A DNA stretch of 64,000 bases from Fastidiosipila sp963510375 (lineage in GTDB: Bacteria > Bacillota > Clostridia > Saccharofermentanales > Fastidiosipilaceae): positions 124,001-188,000 of the forward strand of contig CAUPES010000001.1 of NCBI GenBank assembly GCA_963510375.1, read 5' to 3'. The notes below the pieces were generated by a model, which did not search any database, was not told the origin of the DNA, and saw nothing but the letters and a program-made list of their open reading frames with translations. A program made the translations under genes and the position numbers. Below are positions 34,158 through 42,984 of the stretch, in pieces (the first letter of the stretch is position 1; each line of letters starts with the position of its first letter).

Positions 34158-35294
34158 TTACATATCCCAGTCTATCATTTGTTGTATGACTTCACGCATG
34201 ACTTTAATTAATTTTTCTGCATCTTCTATTGTATTTGATGAATCTAAACTAATTCGCAAAGTTCCTTCTGCTTGTTTTCTATCCATATTGCATGCAGTCA
34301 ACACATGTGAGACTGCAGCTGATTTAGCATTACAAGCGGAGGAAGTTGATACGTAGACACCTTCAGAAGCCAACATATGAAGTAAAGTCTCTCCTCTATA
34401 CTTAGGGAAACTTATACTTAAAATATGAGGTATTGCTTTAGGAAAGTTAATAATAGCTCCGAGATCCTCTAGTCTAGGTACCAAAAAATTCCTAAGTTCT
34501 AGAACTTTAGCATTATTTTCTTCAAAATTATTATATGCATTTTTAGCGGCTTCAGTTAAGCCAGATAGTAAAGGCCAGTCCTCAGTTCCGCTTCTCCAAC
34601 CATCTTGTTGTCCACCACCATGAATCAATGCTTCTGGGTAAGTTTGAGACCTTATGTATAACAAACCAGTACTTTTGGGACCATGTATCTTATGTCCGCT
34701 AAAAGATGCAAGATCTATGTCAAGTGAATTAAGATTTAATTCTACTTTTCCCCAAGACTGTACTAAATCTGCATGAATAAAAGCTTGGTCAGCATATTCG
34801 CGTACTAGTTTAGATATACTGTTTAAATCTTGTACAACACCAGTTTCGTTATTAGTGTGCAATATTGAAACTAGGAGGGTTTTATTGTCTAGATGTGATT
34901 TGAGTTCTTCTAAGTCCAGTAAACCATCTTTATTAGGTTTAAGGAGTACGACTTCAGCTCCTTTAGATTCGAGAAATTTTAGTGTGCTTAGACTCGCATC
35001 ATGGTCTGCAGCGGAGGCTATTATTTTATTTAATCTATGACCGTACTTAGTAAATAGACCTTTGAAAGCCATATTAGTAGACTCAGTTGCACCGGATGTT
35101 TGAATTAATTCATCTGGATTACAATTTAGAGTTTTTGCTAACTCAATATAGGCGTTTTTTATTTTTTTCTCGACATTTTTGGCAGCATCATAAAGAGATG
35201 CTGGATTATAATAATCTTTTTCCATGGATTCACTTACAGTTTTTATAACTGAATCTAAGGGTTTAGTTGTTGCAGCATGATCAAAATATGGCAT
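34158..35294 (-). CDS. cysteine desulfurase (NifS/IscS family), ThiI partner
   Basis: PLP enzyme taking sulfur from cysteine. YFDHAATTKPL at the N-terminus, the cofactor Lys in SGHKIHGPKSTG, and the persulfide Cys in STSSACNAKS near residue 330 are all present. The short loop around the Cys (class II-like spacing within an IscS-size protein) and the 378-residue length fit the small desulfurases that pair with ThiI in Firmicutes (NifZ type). It lies directly upstream of thiI in the same direction, supporting a dedicated tRNA-thiolation role and not general Fe-S assembly. The ribosome site AAAAGGAGA precedes the ATG. Confidence 0.92.
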   Translation of the reverse strand: MPYFDHAATTKPLDSVIKTVSESMEKDYYNPASLYDAAKNVEKKIKNAYIELAKTLNCNPDELIQTSGATESTNMAFKGLFTKYGHRLNKIIASAADHDASLSTLKFLESKGAEVVLLKPNKDGLLDLEELKSHLDNKTLLVSILHTNNETGVVQDLNSISKLVREYADQAFIHADLVQSWGKVELNLNSLDIDLASFSGHKIHGPKSTGLLYIRSQTYPEALIHGGGQQDGWRSGTEDWPLLSGLTEAAKNAYNNFEENNAKVLELRNFLVPRLEDLGAIINFPKAIPHILSISFPKYRGETLLHMLASEGVYVSTSSACNAKSAAVSHVLTACNMDRKQAEGTLRISLDSSNTIEDAEKLIKVMREVIQQMIDWDM

Positions 35295-35320
35295 TAGATG
35301 TCTCCTTTTTCAAAATTATA

Positions 35321-35725
35321 TTAATATAAATCCCAGTCGAAAATTTCACAATTAATAATTTCTTGTTCATCGTTCCAGTCAACAGTTGCTGCTAATAATT
35401 GTTGTGGAATATCATTTTGATTTTGGTATGAAGCGAAATGATTCAATGTCTTTATTACTTTAACTTGCTTTTCACGGGTAAACTGAGCCTTACTCCCTCC
35501 AAAACGATCGTTGATATTTCTAGCTTTAACTTCTGTTGCATACAAGATACCTTCTTTGAAGGTAATTATGTCTATTTCACCTATATTATGGACAAAATAA
35601 TTATGTGCTAATATAACATGTCCACTAGCTTTTAATTTAGAAGACACATAGCGTTCCGCCTTAATGAAAGCTTCTAAATCTTTTTTATTATATGTGAAAG
35701 CAAATCTTTTTAATGCTTCTCCCAT
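35321..35725 (-). CDS. yraN: YraN-family (UPF0102) nuclease-like protein
   Basis: The 134-residue protein has a restriction-endonuclease-like core: GEIDIIT supplies Glu and Asp, and TEVKARN supplies the ExK pair. This is the family pattern, but a cellular role is not established. The N-terminal half usually begins GRxGEdxA; here that region is diverged (GEALKRFAFTYNKKDLEAF). Its ATG overlaps the rnhB stop (TAATG), implying translational coupling, and the rnhB-yraN order is common in Firmicutes. Confidence 0.85.
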   Translation of the reverse strand: MGEALKRFAFTYNKKDLEAFIKAERYVSSKLKASGHVILAHNYFVHNIGEIDIITFKEGILYATEVKARNINDRFGGSKAQFTREKQVKVIKTLNHFASYQNQNDIPQQLLAATVDWNDEQEIINCEIFDWDLY

Positions 35726-36384
35726 TAGTCATTACCTTTCTTCATATACCAAGATCTTAAAAAAGTTTTACGATGTATAGGGCAAGGACCAAATTCATCT
35801 AAAGCTTCATAATGCTTCTTAGTACCATAGCCTTTATGTTGTGCAAAACCATATTCTGGGTATATTTCATCTACTTTAAGCATTTCAGCGTCACGTGCAG
35901 TTTTTGCAAGTATAGAAGCTGCAGCAATACTGTTAGAGTGAGCGTCACCTTTGATTATATTTAATTGCATTTCAGGAGCAAAAGCTTTTAATGCAACTGC
36001 ATCAGTCAAAATAAAATCAGCTTTTATTGTTAAATTATTTAATGCGTCAGTCATAGCCTTTTTTGTAGCTTCTAGTATATTTAATTCATCTATACTATCT
36101 GCTTCAACCTTACAAATTGCCCAGGCTAAAGCTTTTTCTTTTATTTCTGCTTCTAATAATTTACGCTTTTTCTCAGAAATTTTTTTTGAGTCATTCAAGC
36201 CATATATTTTCTCGTTAGGGTTTAATATAACTGCAGCTGCATATACAGGACCCGCAAGAGGTCCTCTACCAGCTTCATCTACTCCTGCAATATATGAGTG
36301 TCCAGCTGCAATTAATCTATTTTCATATGTGCTCATGGTCTCATAACGTTCTATATCTTTGATCTGAGTTTTAGTAAGAGGCAT
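35725..36384 (-). CDS. rnhB: ribonuclease HII
   Basis: Removes single ribonucleotides and RNA primers from DNA. IAGVDEAGRGPLAGPV holds the first catalytic Asp-Glu pair, GLNDSKKIS is the substrate loop, DAVALKAF and KGDAHSNSIAAASILAK supply the remaining acidic residues, and YGFAQHKGYGTKKHYEAL ends the fold. The start is uncertain. The ATG at 36384 has GGAGATGA about a dozen bases upstream, while in-frame ATGs at 36396 and 36402 sit on or before that site and would add 4-6 residues. Confidence 0.93.
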   Translation of the reverse strand: MPLTKTQIKDIERYETMSTYENRLIAAGHSYIAGVDEAGRGPLAGPVYAAAVILNPNEKIYGLNDSKKISEKKRKLLEAEIKEKALAWAICKVEADSIDELNILEATKKAMTDALNNLTIKADFILTDAVALKAFAPEMQLNIIKGDAHSNSIAAASILAKTARDAEMLKVDEIYPEYGFAQHKGYGTKKHYEALDEFGPCPIHRKTFLRSWYMKKGND

Positions 36385-36454
36385 GAATATTATCATCTCC
36401 ATTATCAGTTTTATTAGTATAAGTTAAATTAGTCTAATCCTTATCTTTTTAATT

Positions 36455-37351
36455 TTAATCTAGTTCAGATAGATAATTAATATGTTCGAAATCATATGTT
36501 TTATCAGGTCTTTCTAAACTGATATTCCCAATAGTTCCATTACGATATTCGGTTAAAAGTAATTTTGCAAACCTGGTCTCATCAACTTTGCCACCTGACA
36601 TAATGGCTCCACGTTTTCGAGCAGCCTCTAAATAAATATCATATATATGTTCATTTAAATCATTAATTTTGTAGCGCTGAATTAATTCATCAGGATATGT
36701 AATAAGTAATTGTTTAAACAAAAAGTATGCTACTTCCTCTATGGGCAATAAAGAATCTTTGATAGCACCAGTAGCAGCAAGACCTAATTTTTGTTCGTAA
36801 GTTTCTAGTTTGGGCCATAATACTCCTGGCATATCTAGTAGTTCTACAGATTGGTCTTTGCTTTTGATCCATTGAGGACCTCGAGTTACACCAGGTCGAT
36901 TAGAAGTTTCTGCTGCCTTTCTTTGAGCAATATTATTAATTAAAGTTGATTTGCCTGTATTTGGTACACCTACTATCATAATTCGAAGTGGTATGAATCC
37001 TCGCTTAGTTTCAGCTCTTTTCTTGAACTTATCTTCTACTAAAGCACTGGCTTCTTTTAAGATTCTGTTTGCAGAACTAATGTCTTTAGCAACACTTTCT
37101 ATAGCTAAAATATTATCTTCCTTTAGCTTTTTTATCCAAGCTTGAGTGACATTAGAATCAGCAAGATCAGCTTTGTTCAATAATAATATCCGTTGAGCTT
37201 TTTCACCTAAAATTTTACTAAATTCAGGATTTCTACTTGATCTAGGTATACGAGCATCGGAAGTTTCGATAACGACATCTACCTTAGCAAGATATTCTTT
37301 AATATTTCTAAAAGCTTTGGCCATATGTCCTGGAAACCAATTTATTTGCAT
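36455..37351 (-). CDS. rbgA: ribosome-assembly GTPase RbgA (YlqF)
   Basis: Circularly permuted GTPase needed for late 50S subunit assembly. The motif order G4-G5-G1-G3 is visible: LLNKADLAD near residue 58, then P-loop GVPNTGKST, GVTRGPQW (G2) and DMPGVLWP (G3). INWFPGHMAKA at the N-terminus and a C-terminal RNA-binding helical domain complete the 298-residue protein. AGGAGGAA is at good spacing. It lies in the rplS-rbgA-rnhB order typical of Firmicutes. Confidence 0.96.
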   Translation of the reverse strand: MQINWFPGHMAKAFRNIKEYLAKVDVVIETSDARIPRSSRNPEFSKILGEKAQRILLLNKADLADSNVTQAWIKKLKEDNILAIESVAKDISSANRILKEASALVEDKFKKRAETKRGFIPLRIMIVGVPNTGKSTLINNIAQRKAAETSNRPGVTRGPQWIKSKDQSVELLDMPGVLWPKLETYEQKLGLAATGAIKDSLLPIEEVAYFLFKQLLITYPDELIQRYKINDLNEHIYDIYLEAARKRGAIMSGGKVDETRFAKLLLTEYRNGTIGNISLERPDKTYDFEHINYLSELD

Positions 37352-37509
37352 CTTATCTTCCTCCTTCTATATCTAAATCTGCGTTATAAAATAATAACAC
37401 ATTCGTGCTTGATTTACTTTTAATCTAGCATTTAAAACAGTAGAAAAACTGACTTTTTTATCACAAAAACTAATAATAATAAAATTTAATGAAGAAATAT
37501 ATTTTTCGA

Positions 37510-37539
37510 AAATAAAAAAGGTTGCCCTAGAGCAACCTT
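37510..37539 (-). terminator. terminator of the rpsP-rplS operon
   Basis: AAGGTTGC (37518-37525) / GCAACCTT (37532-37539), six-base loop; followed on the minus strand by TTTTATTTT. Confidence 0.85.
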
Positions 37540-37560
37540 AATTTTATCCTAAATTACTTA

Positions 37561-37926
37561 CTATTTTTTAGTGTTTAGTTTTTCTCTTAGGCGGGCACCT
37601 TTACCAACACGATCACGTAAGTAGTATAGTTTAGCACGACGGGTAACACCTTTACGAGCCACTTTAATATCAGCAATTTTTGGTGAGTGTACTTGTAAAA
37701 TACGTTCTACACCGATACCGTATGCTAAACGTCTTACTGTAAAAGTCTCTGTAAGACCTTTACCATCTTTAGCAATAACAGTACCTTCAAATACCTGAAT
37801 TCGCTCACGAGAGCCTTCTGTGATTCTTAATGAGACATGGACATAGTCACCAACTTCAATAGCTGGTAAATCAGTTCTTAATTGACTTTGTTCTACTGCC
37901 TTAATTAAATCGAATCTGTTAGCCAT
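37561..37926 (-). CDS. rplS: 50S ribosomal protein L19
   Basis: Ribosomal protein at the subunit interface. GDYVHVSLRITEGSRERIQ, FEGTVIAK, FTVRRLAYGIGVERILQVHSP and the basic RRAKLYYLRDRVGKGARLRE are clear family sequence over 121 residues (usual length 115-120). GAGGAGAGGAGG provides a very strong ribosome site. It follows trmD, separated by a 177-base leader with its own likely regulatory hairpin. Confidence 0.98.
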   Translation of the reverse strand: MANRFDLIKAVEQSQLRTDLPAIEVGDYVHVSLRITEGSRERIQVFEGTVIAKDGKGLTETFTVRRLAYGIGVERILQVHSPKIADIKVARKGVTRRAKLYYLRDRVGKGARLREKLNTKK

Positions 37927-37939
37927 TTTGAAAATCCTC

Positions 37940-37983
37940 CTCTCCTCGCCGGACGTTCTTGATCAATTTATCAGCGGACCACC
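37940..37983 (-). promoter_or_regulatory. candidate L19 leader hairpin
   Basis: The minus-strand leader reads GGTCCGCTG...CGTCCGGCGAGGAG just before rplS. CGCTG can pair with CGGCG, with a small TGAT/ATCA stem inside, and the 3' arm runs into the ribosome site. L19 leaders that feed back on rplS are known in Firmicutes. The match here is by position and structure, not by alignment. Confidence 0.45.
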
Positions 37984-38103
37984 CTTAATTACAACTCCAA
38001 GAGTTTAACATTATATAAACAGTATTGTCAAACGCTTTTTGCCCAAAAATAGAGCTTTGTAGTGGTTTTTAGATACAAATACATAAATGTAATAATATTG
38101 AAA

Positions 38104-38934
38104 TTAGTCGTGATTGTTATTCTTTCGAAAATTAGATAAACCTTGTATATCTTCTGCGGATAAATCTAATTTTTGAAATAAATCTGGACGTTTTGTTAAA
38201 GTTTCATTTAAGGCATCAAAATATTTAAAATCTGATATCAACTTATGATTTCCTGAAAATAGGACTTCTGGGACTTCTCTATTAAGCCAAGATCTGGGTT
38301 TTGTATATTGTCTAGACTCTAATAGACCATGGTAGTGTGATTCATCTTTCATAGCAGCGTCATCTGCCAGAAAACCTGGAAGCATTCTACTGCTTGCATC
38401 CATTATAGTTAAGGCGCCTAATTCCCCTCCAGATATAACAAAATCACCTATGGAGACTTCAAGATCTACACATTCGTCTATAAATCTTTGATCGACACCT
38501 TCATAATGTCCACAAATTAAAATTACTTGTTCATATGTAGAAAACTCTTTGGCCATTTCTTGGTCAAAAACTTTACCTTTAGGTGACAAAAAAATATTAA
38601 GACGTTTCTTCCTGTTATTATCTTCTGCAGATTTTAAAGTCTGATATAAAGGTTCTGCGCGCATCAACATACCACTCCCACCACCGTAAAGAGTATCATC
38701 AACATGTCCATAATCATCAACAGCGAATTTACGGATATCATGGATGTTACAACTGATTAAGTTCCGTTCTTGAGCCTTTTTCATCATGCTGCTATTAACA
38801 TAATTTGAAATGATTTCTGGGAAAAGAGTTAGAACGTCAAACTGGATTTTTGCAGCATTAGTCTTTTTTGATACTGTACTTTCTGCTGAAGTATCGGCAC
38901 TTATATTAAGATTTTCAGAATTCAAGTTAATCAT
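38104..38934 (-). CDS. trmD: tRNA (guanine37-N1)-methyltransferase TrmD
   Basis: Methylates G37 of tRNAs reading CNN and GGG-type codons, preventing frameshifts. The SPOUT trefoil-knot motifs are present: DVLTLFPEII, YGGGSGMLMRAEPL, ICGHYEGVDQRF, IGDFVISGGELGA, then the C-terminal PRSWLNREVPEVLFSGNH. The catalytic domain begins only at about residue 31. The first 30 residues are a Ser/Asn/Thr-rich extension not usual for TrmD. The ATG overlaps the rimM stop by eight bases, so coupling is likely and a later start would waste it. Confidence 0.96.
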   Translation of the reverse strand: MINLNSENLNISADTSAESTVSKKTNAAKIQFDVLTLFPEIISNYVNSSMMKKAQERNLISCNIHDIRKFAVDDYGHVDDTLYGGGSGMLMRAEPLYQTLKSAEDNNRKKRLNIFLSPKGKVFDQEMAKEFSTYEQVILICGHYEGVDQRFIDECVDLEVSIGDFVISGGELGALTIMDASSRMLPGFLADDAAMKDESHYHGLLESRQYTKPRSWLNREVPEVLFSGNHKLISDFKYFDALNETLTKRPDLFQKLDLSAEDIQGLSNFRKNNNHD

Positions 38935-39466
38935 AAATTTCTAATAAACCTTTTGGTAAATCAAGTACGATAACGCCTTTTTCGAGATCTACAGTTTCAG
39001 TATATTCTGGTATAGCTGGCACAAATAAATCTTTTTTACCTGGTCGTTTTATTACAAAAAGATCAGATCCAGCACCATCGATAAAATCAGTAATTATACC
39101 TAAAACATTTTGAGAAATGTCTAGAGCTTTTAAATTTAATAAGTCTGAAACAAAATACTCACCTTCAGATAGATCATATGACATATCACGAGTAATAGAT
39201 AGATAAGAGCCTTTCAATTGCATAGCAACTTCTCTTACATCTATACCACTCAATTTAACTATAGTATTACCATGGCCACGTAAGTGCTCAATTTTGTAAG
39301 GACCAGAAATTTTATCATGCTTACCTTCGTTAACAATATAAACATATTCAAGGTCACTTAAACGATCAGTTTTGTCTGATATAATTTTGACTTTGAATTC
39401 ACCTTTTATACCATGTGCACCAGTAATTGCAGCGACATAAAATATATCTTCAGGATTAATATGCAT
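38927..39466 (-). CDS. rimM: 16S rRNA processing protein RimM
   Basis: Assists maturation of the 30S head by binding S19. ITGAHGIKGEFKVK opens the N-terminal RimM barrel. The C-terminal PRC-like barrel holds LKALDISQNVLGIITDFIDGAGSDLFVI and VPAIPEYTETVDLEKGVIVLDLPKGL. The length of 179 residues is normal. It overlaps trmD by eight bases and follows khpA after a 144-base gap that contains a hairpin at 39559-39585. Confidence 0.96.
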   Translation of the reverse strand: MHINPEDIFYVAAITGAHGIKGEFKVKIISDKTDRLSDLEYVYIVNEGKHDKISGPYKIEHLRGHGNTIVKLSGIDVREVAMQLKGSYLSITRDMSYDLSEGEYFVSDLLNLKALDISQNVLGIITDFIDGAGSDLFVIKRPGKKDLFVPAIPEYTETVDLEKGVIVLDLPKGLLEIYD

Positions 39467-39558
39467 AGTTTGCTACTCTTCTCGTATGTTTAGACTTTTT
39501 GTGTAAAAATTAAGTTATTTTAATATTATATATCTAAAAATAAAATAAAGTTGTCTGA

Positions 39559-39585
39559 ATTGTAAGAGCTATTAACTCTTACAAT
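39559..39585 (-). other. hairpin in the khpA-rimM gap
   Basis: ATTGTAAGAG (39559-39568) / CTCTTACAAT (39576-39585), 10 bp, seven-base loop. No good T-run follows on the minus strand (CAGACAACTTTATTTT), so it may be a weak terminator, an RNA-processing site or a brake setting the ratio of rpsP-khpA to rimM-trmD. Confidence 0.45.
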
Positions 39586-39610
39586 TAGATCAACTCAAAC
39601 TCATTAAAAA

Positions 39611-39862
39611 TTAATCAATGATATTTACTGCAACACGAGCATCTATACGGTTTGCTTTTGCCTTTAGGATAGAACGGATTGCCTCGGCTCTACGACCACC
39701 TTTACCAATAACTCTACCCATATCTTCTGGAGCTACTTTAAGTTCAAGAACAATTGTATTGCCGTCTATAGTAGGATTAATTTCAATGGAATTTACGTCC
39801 TCGACCAAAGCTTCTGCTAATGTTTGCAATAATGCTTGTAATTCTTTAGTTTTTTCTTCCAT
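39611..39862 (-). CDS. khpA: KH-domain RNA-binding protein KhpA
   Basis: The 83-residue single KH domain has the RNA-binding GxxG loop in VIGKGGRRAE and VNIID at the end. In Gram-positives KhpA works with KhpB/Jag as a broad RNA chaperone and affects cell length. Its ATG overlaps the rpsP stop (TAATG). The rpsP-khpA-rimM-trmD order is strongly conserved. Confidence 0.94.
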   Translation of the reverse strand: MEEKTKELQALLQTLAEALVEDVNSIEINPTIDGNTIVLELKVAPEDMGRVIGKGGRRAEAIRSILKAKANRIDARVAVNIID

Positions 39863-40107
39863 TATTCAATTACTCCTGATTTTTTCAATAATGCTCTAGC
39901 TGTATCTGTAGGTTGTGCACCATTAGCTAACCATTTCTTTGCAGCTTCAGCATCAATATTGATTGCTGCAGGATCTACTAATGGATTGAAAGTACCAATT
40001 TGCTCGATATAACGACCATCACGAGGTGCACGAGAATCAGCTACTACAACTCTATATTGAGGATTCTTCTTTGAACCAACTCTTTTTAATCTAATTTTTA
40101 CTGCCAT
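39862..40107 (-). CDS. rpsP: 30S ribosomal protein S16
   Basis: Early-binding small-subunit protein. VKIRLKRVGSKKNPQYRVVV, DSRAPRDGRYIEQIGTFNP and the C-terminal GAQPTDTARALLKKSG are standard S16 sequence over 81 residues. AGGAGG precedes the ATG. It is the first of the ribosomal genes downstream of ffh and is translationally coupled to khpA. Confidence 0.98.
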   Translation of the reverse strand: MAVKIRLKRVGSKKNPQYRVVVADSRAPRDGRYIEQIGTFNPLVDPAAINIDAEAAKKWLANGAQPTDTARALLKKSGVIE

Positions 40108-40159
40108 TATTTTTTCCTCCTATTTTAAATTTTATAAACAATAATGTTAAATTTGAAAA

Positions 40160-41530
40160 TTAAAAACCACCCAAGCCTTTAAAAGGATTGAAGCCACCAA
40201 AGCCTCTACGTTTCTTGCCTTTTTTGCCTTTACCGGTAATTCCCATCTTATTCATCATTTTTAACATTTCATCATATTGTTTAACTAGTTTATTGACTTC
40301 TTGCACAGTACGACCAGATCCATTGGCAATTCTCTTACGTCTACTGGCATTAAGTAATTTGACATCAGCTCTTTCAGCTGGAGTCATTGAGTAAATGATA
40401 GCTTTTGTATAGTCTAGTTGTCTATCATCTACATCAATTTCATTTAGTTGCTTATTAGATATACCTGGTATCATTCCAAGAATATTCTTCATTGGACCCA
40501 TATTTTGAATTTGATCAAGCATATCTACCATATCATCTAGTGTGAATTTATCTTCTTGTAGTTTTGCCAAAGATTTAGCAGCTTTATCTTGGTCAATTTC
40601 TTGAGTGGCCTTTTCTATGAGAGAAAGCACATCACCCATACCAAGAATTCTTTGAGCCATTCTGTCTGGGTAAAACTCTTCAAGTGCATCAATCTTTTCG
40701 CCGACACCTACAAACTTAATTGGTTTACCTGTCATTTTATAAATAGATAGTGCAGCACCACCACGAGCATCACCATCTAATTTGGTCATTATAAATCCAT
40801 CGAGACCAATTGCTTCGTTAAATGCATTGGCAACATTTACGGCTTCTTGACCTATCATGGCATCAACAATTAATAAACGTTCATCAGGATTAACTACTGA
40901 ATTTATTTCTTTTAGCTCATCCATTAATTCAGCATTTATAATTGTTCTACCAGCGGTATCAACTATTAAGACATCGCACATTAGATATTTAGCTCTATCT
41001 AAGCCTCTCTGTGCGATTTTAGCTGCATCTTTTTCTTCAGGTTCAATATATACAGGAACATTAATTTGTTCGGCTAAGATTTTTAATTGCTCTTGCGCTG
41101 CTGGTCTATGAGTATCTACAGAAACTAAGAATGGTTTCTTACCTTTTTTGCTTAAAAACTTTGCTAATTTAGCAGCTGTTGTTGTTTTACCAGCACCTTG
41201 CAAACCATAAAGCATAATTGTAGTAAAACCACTTGAACTAAATTCAAGTTTGGTGCTACCTTCTCCAAGAACAGATTCAAGTTCTTCATTAACAATTTTT
41301 ATTATCTGTTGTCCAGGAGTAAGGCTATTTAAAACTTCCTCACCTTTAGCTTTTTCTGCAATTACTTTAGTAAAATCTTTAACTACTTGATAGTTAACAT
41401 CAGCTTCTAAGAAGGCTACTCTGATTTCTTTTAGCATATCTTTAATATCTTGCTCTGTAACCCTGGACTTGCCACGGAATTTAGCAGTTAAATTTTGTAA
41501 TCTATCTGATAAGCTATCAAAAAGTGCCAT
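40160..41530 (-). CDS. ffh: signal recognition particle protein Ffh
   Basis: GTPase that binds signal sequences and SRP RNA. The N and G domains have GLQGAGKTTTAAKLA (P-loop), DTHRPAAQEQL, DTAGR and TKLDGDARGG. The M domain carries MTPAERAD, the RRKRIANGSGR helix for RNA binding and a C-terminal Met-rich plus Gly/Lys tail. The 456 residues are normal. AGGAGGAGG precedes the ATG. ylxM lies just upstream as in other Firmicutes. Confidence 0.98.
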   Translation of the reverse strand: MALFDSLSDRLQNLTAKFRGKSRVTEQDIKDMLKEIRVAFLEADVNYQVVKDFTKVIAEKAKGEEVLNSLTPGQQIIKIVNEELESVLGEGSTKLEFSSSGFTTIMLYGLQGAGKTTTAAKLAKFLSKKGKKPFLVSVDTHRPAAQEQLKILAEQINVPVYIEPEEKDAAKIAQRGLDRAKYLMCDVLIVDTAGRTIINAELMDELKEINSVVNPDERLLIVDAMIGQEAVNVANAFNEAIGLDGFIMTKLDGDARGGAALSIYKMTGKPIKFVGVGEKIDALEEFYPDRMAQRILGMGDVLSLIEKATQEIDQDKAAKSLAKLQEDKFTLDDMVDMLDQIQNMGPMKNILGMIPGISNKQLNEIDVDDRQLDYTKAIIYSMTPAERADVKLLNASRRKRIANGSGRTVQEVNKLVKQYDEMLKMMNKMGITGKGKKGKKRRGFGGFNPFKGLGGF

Positions 41531-41565
41531 TCTTACCTCCTCCTTAGAAACTTTTTTCTATTTTG

Positions 41566-41913
41566 CTAATTATATTGATTTAGTGTTTGTTCTATTAAAG
41601 AAATAGCATCATTATTAAGGTTTTTCTTAATTAAATCTTTTACTTGTTCCAAAACATTGGCTTGTTTCTTTAATGTTTTATTCATAGCTAAAACTTCTTC
41701 GTAGTGTTCTAATTTTTTAGTACCTAGTTTCAAGCTATCATAAACGGCTTGTCTAGTTATACCTAGATTTTCGGCTATTTCAACTATAGATAAATCATCA
41801 TTTAAATATGAATTCAAAACCTCTTTGCTTCTATCTGGCAAAAGTTTACCGTATAAATCGAATAGTAAAGTGATTCTAGTCATATCAAATAATTTTTGCT
41901 CTGATTTATCCAT
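41566..41913 (-). CDS. ylxM: YlxM-family helix-turn-helix protein
   Basis: Sigma-4-like helix-turn-helix protein (UPF0122) that stimulates SRP GTPase activity in some streptococci. LTRITLLFDLYGKLLPDRSK-type start (here RITLLFDLYGKLLPDRS) and VEIAENLGITRQAVYDSL, the helix-turn-helix, are clear. The ATG at 41913 is chosen; an upstream in-frame ATG lies inside the ftsY terminator hairpin. The ribosome site is weak. Length is 115 residues. Confidence 0.93.
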   Translation of the reverse strand: MDKSEQKLFDMTRITLLFDLYGKLLPDRSKEVLNSYLNDDLSIVEIAENLGITRQAVYDSLKLGTKKLEHYEEVLAMNKTLKKQANVLEQVKDLIKKNLNNDAISLIEQTLNQYN

Positions 41914-41930
41914 AAAGTATATTCTACTAA

Positions 41931-41966
41931 AAATAAAAAACATGTCAAGTGTTTTTACTTGACATG
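41931..41966 (-). terminator. terminator of ftsY
   Basis: CATGTCAAGT (41941-41950) / ACTTGACATG (41957-41966), 10-bp perfect stem; followed on the minus strand by TTTTTTATTT. It separates smc-ftsY from ylxM-ffh transcription at least partly. Confidence 0.88.
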
Positions 41967-41994
41967 CTACAAATATTTAAATTTAAAAATTACA

Positions 41995-42924
41995 TTAAGA
42001 ATTTTGAACCCAATCATCTGGTAACAAAGAATCTATAAAGAACTCTGGATCAAACTCTACTAGGTCTTCAGCCTGTTCACCTAATCCTGCAAAGTAGATT
42101 GGAGTTTTTACAATATCACTAACAGCAATGACAACACCACCCTTTGCGCTACCATCTAGTTTAGTAATGATAAGTCCAGTTACATCAACTATTTCGTTAA
42201 AGATATTTGCTTGAATTACAGCGTTTTGACCACTAGTAGCGTCTATAACTAATAAAGTTTCTACATTAGCTTCTGGAGCTTCTCTGTCCACTACACGGCG
42301 AATTTTAGCTAGTTCATCCATTAGATTCTTTTGGTTATGTAGTCTTCCTGCTGTATCAACAATCAATATGTCAGATTTTCTTGCTTTGGCAGAGCTTATA
42401 GCGTCATAGACAACAGCAGCAGGATCATTGCCTTCTTTTTGTGAGATTAATGGTGTGTTTGTTCTTCTGGTCCACTCTTCTAATTGCTCTATAGCTGCAG
42501 CCCTAAAAGTATCAGCGGCGCACATTAGTACAGACTTACCTTCATTTTGATAACGGTAAGCAAGTTTAGCGGCTGAGGTAGTTTTACCAGTTCCATTCAC
42601 TCCCACCATTATTATTATATTTAATTTACCATCTTCAATTTTCAAAGTTTCTTTTTCACCGAGTATATTAGTTAGATTGTTTTTTAGAGTGCGTAAAACA
42701 AAGTCACTTTTGTTATTGGCTTTAGCTTTCATTTCGGCTTTTAAATTAGATATAACCTTATCTGTTGTATTTACTCCCATGTCAGAAGCGATCATTAACA
42801 TTTCTAGTTCATCAATTTCTTCTTCGTTGAAAACACCAAATGCTGCTGCAATACTATTAAATGTATCACCAATAAAATCTCTAGTTTTCTTCAAACCATT
42901 TTTAAATTTATCAAATAATCCCAT
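41995..42924 (-). CDS. ftsY: SRP receptor FtsY
   Basis: Membrane-associated GTPase that docks the SRP. GVNGTGKTTSAAKLAY is the P-loop, followed by DTFRAAAIEQL, DTAGRLHN and TKLDGSAKGG. The 309-residue NG domain has almost no acidic A domain, as usual in Gram-positives; a short amphipathic start (GLFDKFKNGLKKTRDF) probably binds the membrane. Start 42924 is preferred because GGAG lies five bases upstream; an ATG five codons earlier overlaps that site. Confidence 0.97.
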   Translation of the reverse strand: MGLFDKFKNGLKKTRDFIGDTFNSIAAAFGVFNEEEIDELEMLMIASDMGVNTTDKVISNLKAEMKAKANNKSDFVLRTLKNNLTNILGEKETLKIEDGKLNIIIMVGVNGTGKTTSAAKLAYRYQNEGKSVLMCAADTFRAAAIEQLEEWTRRTNTPLISQKEGNDPAAVVYDAISSAKARKSDILIVDTAGRLHNQKNLMDELAKIRRVVDREAPEANVETLLVIDATSGQNAVIQANIFNEIVDVTGLIITKLDGSAKGGVVIAVSDIVKTPIYFAGLGEQAEDLVEFDPEFFIDSLLPDDWVQNS

Positions 42925-42984
42925 AGTTTCTCCAATCAATTATTGTTTTTAATCCATTAATCAAAATTCAATTTTAATCTAATC

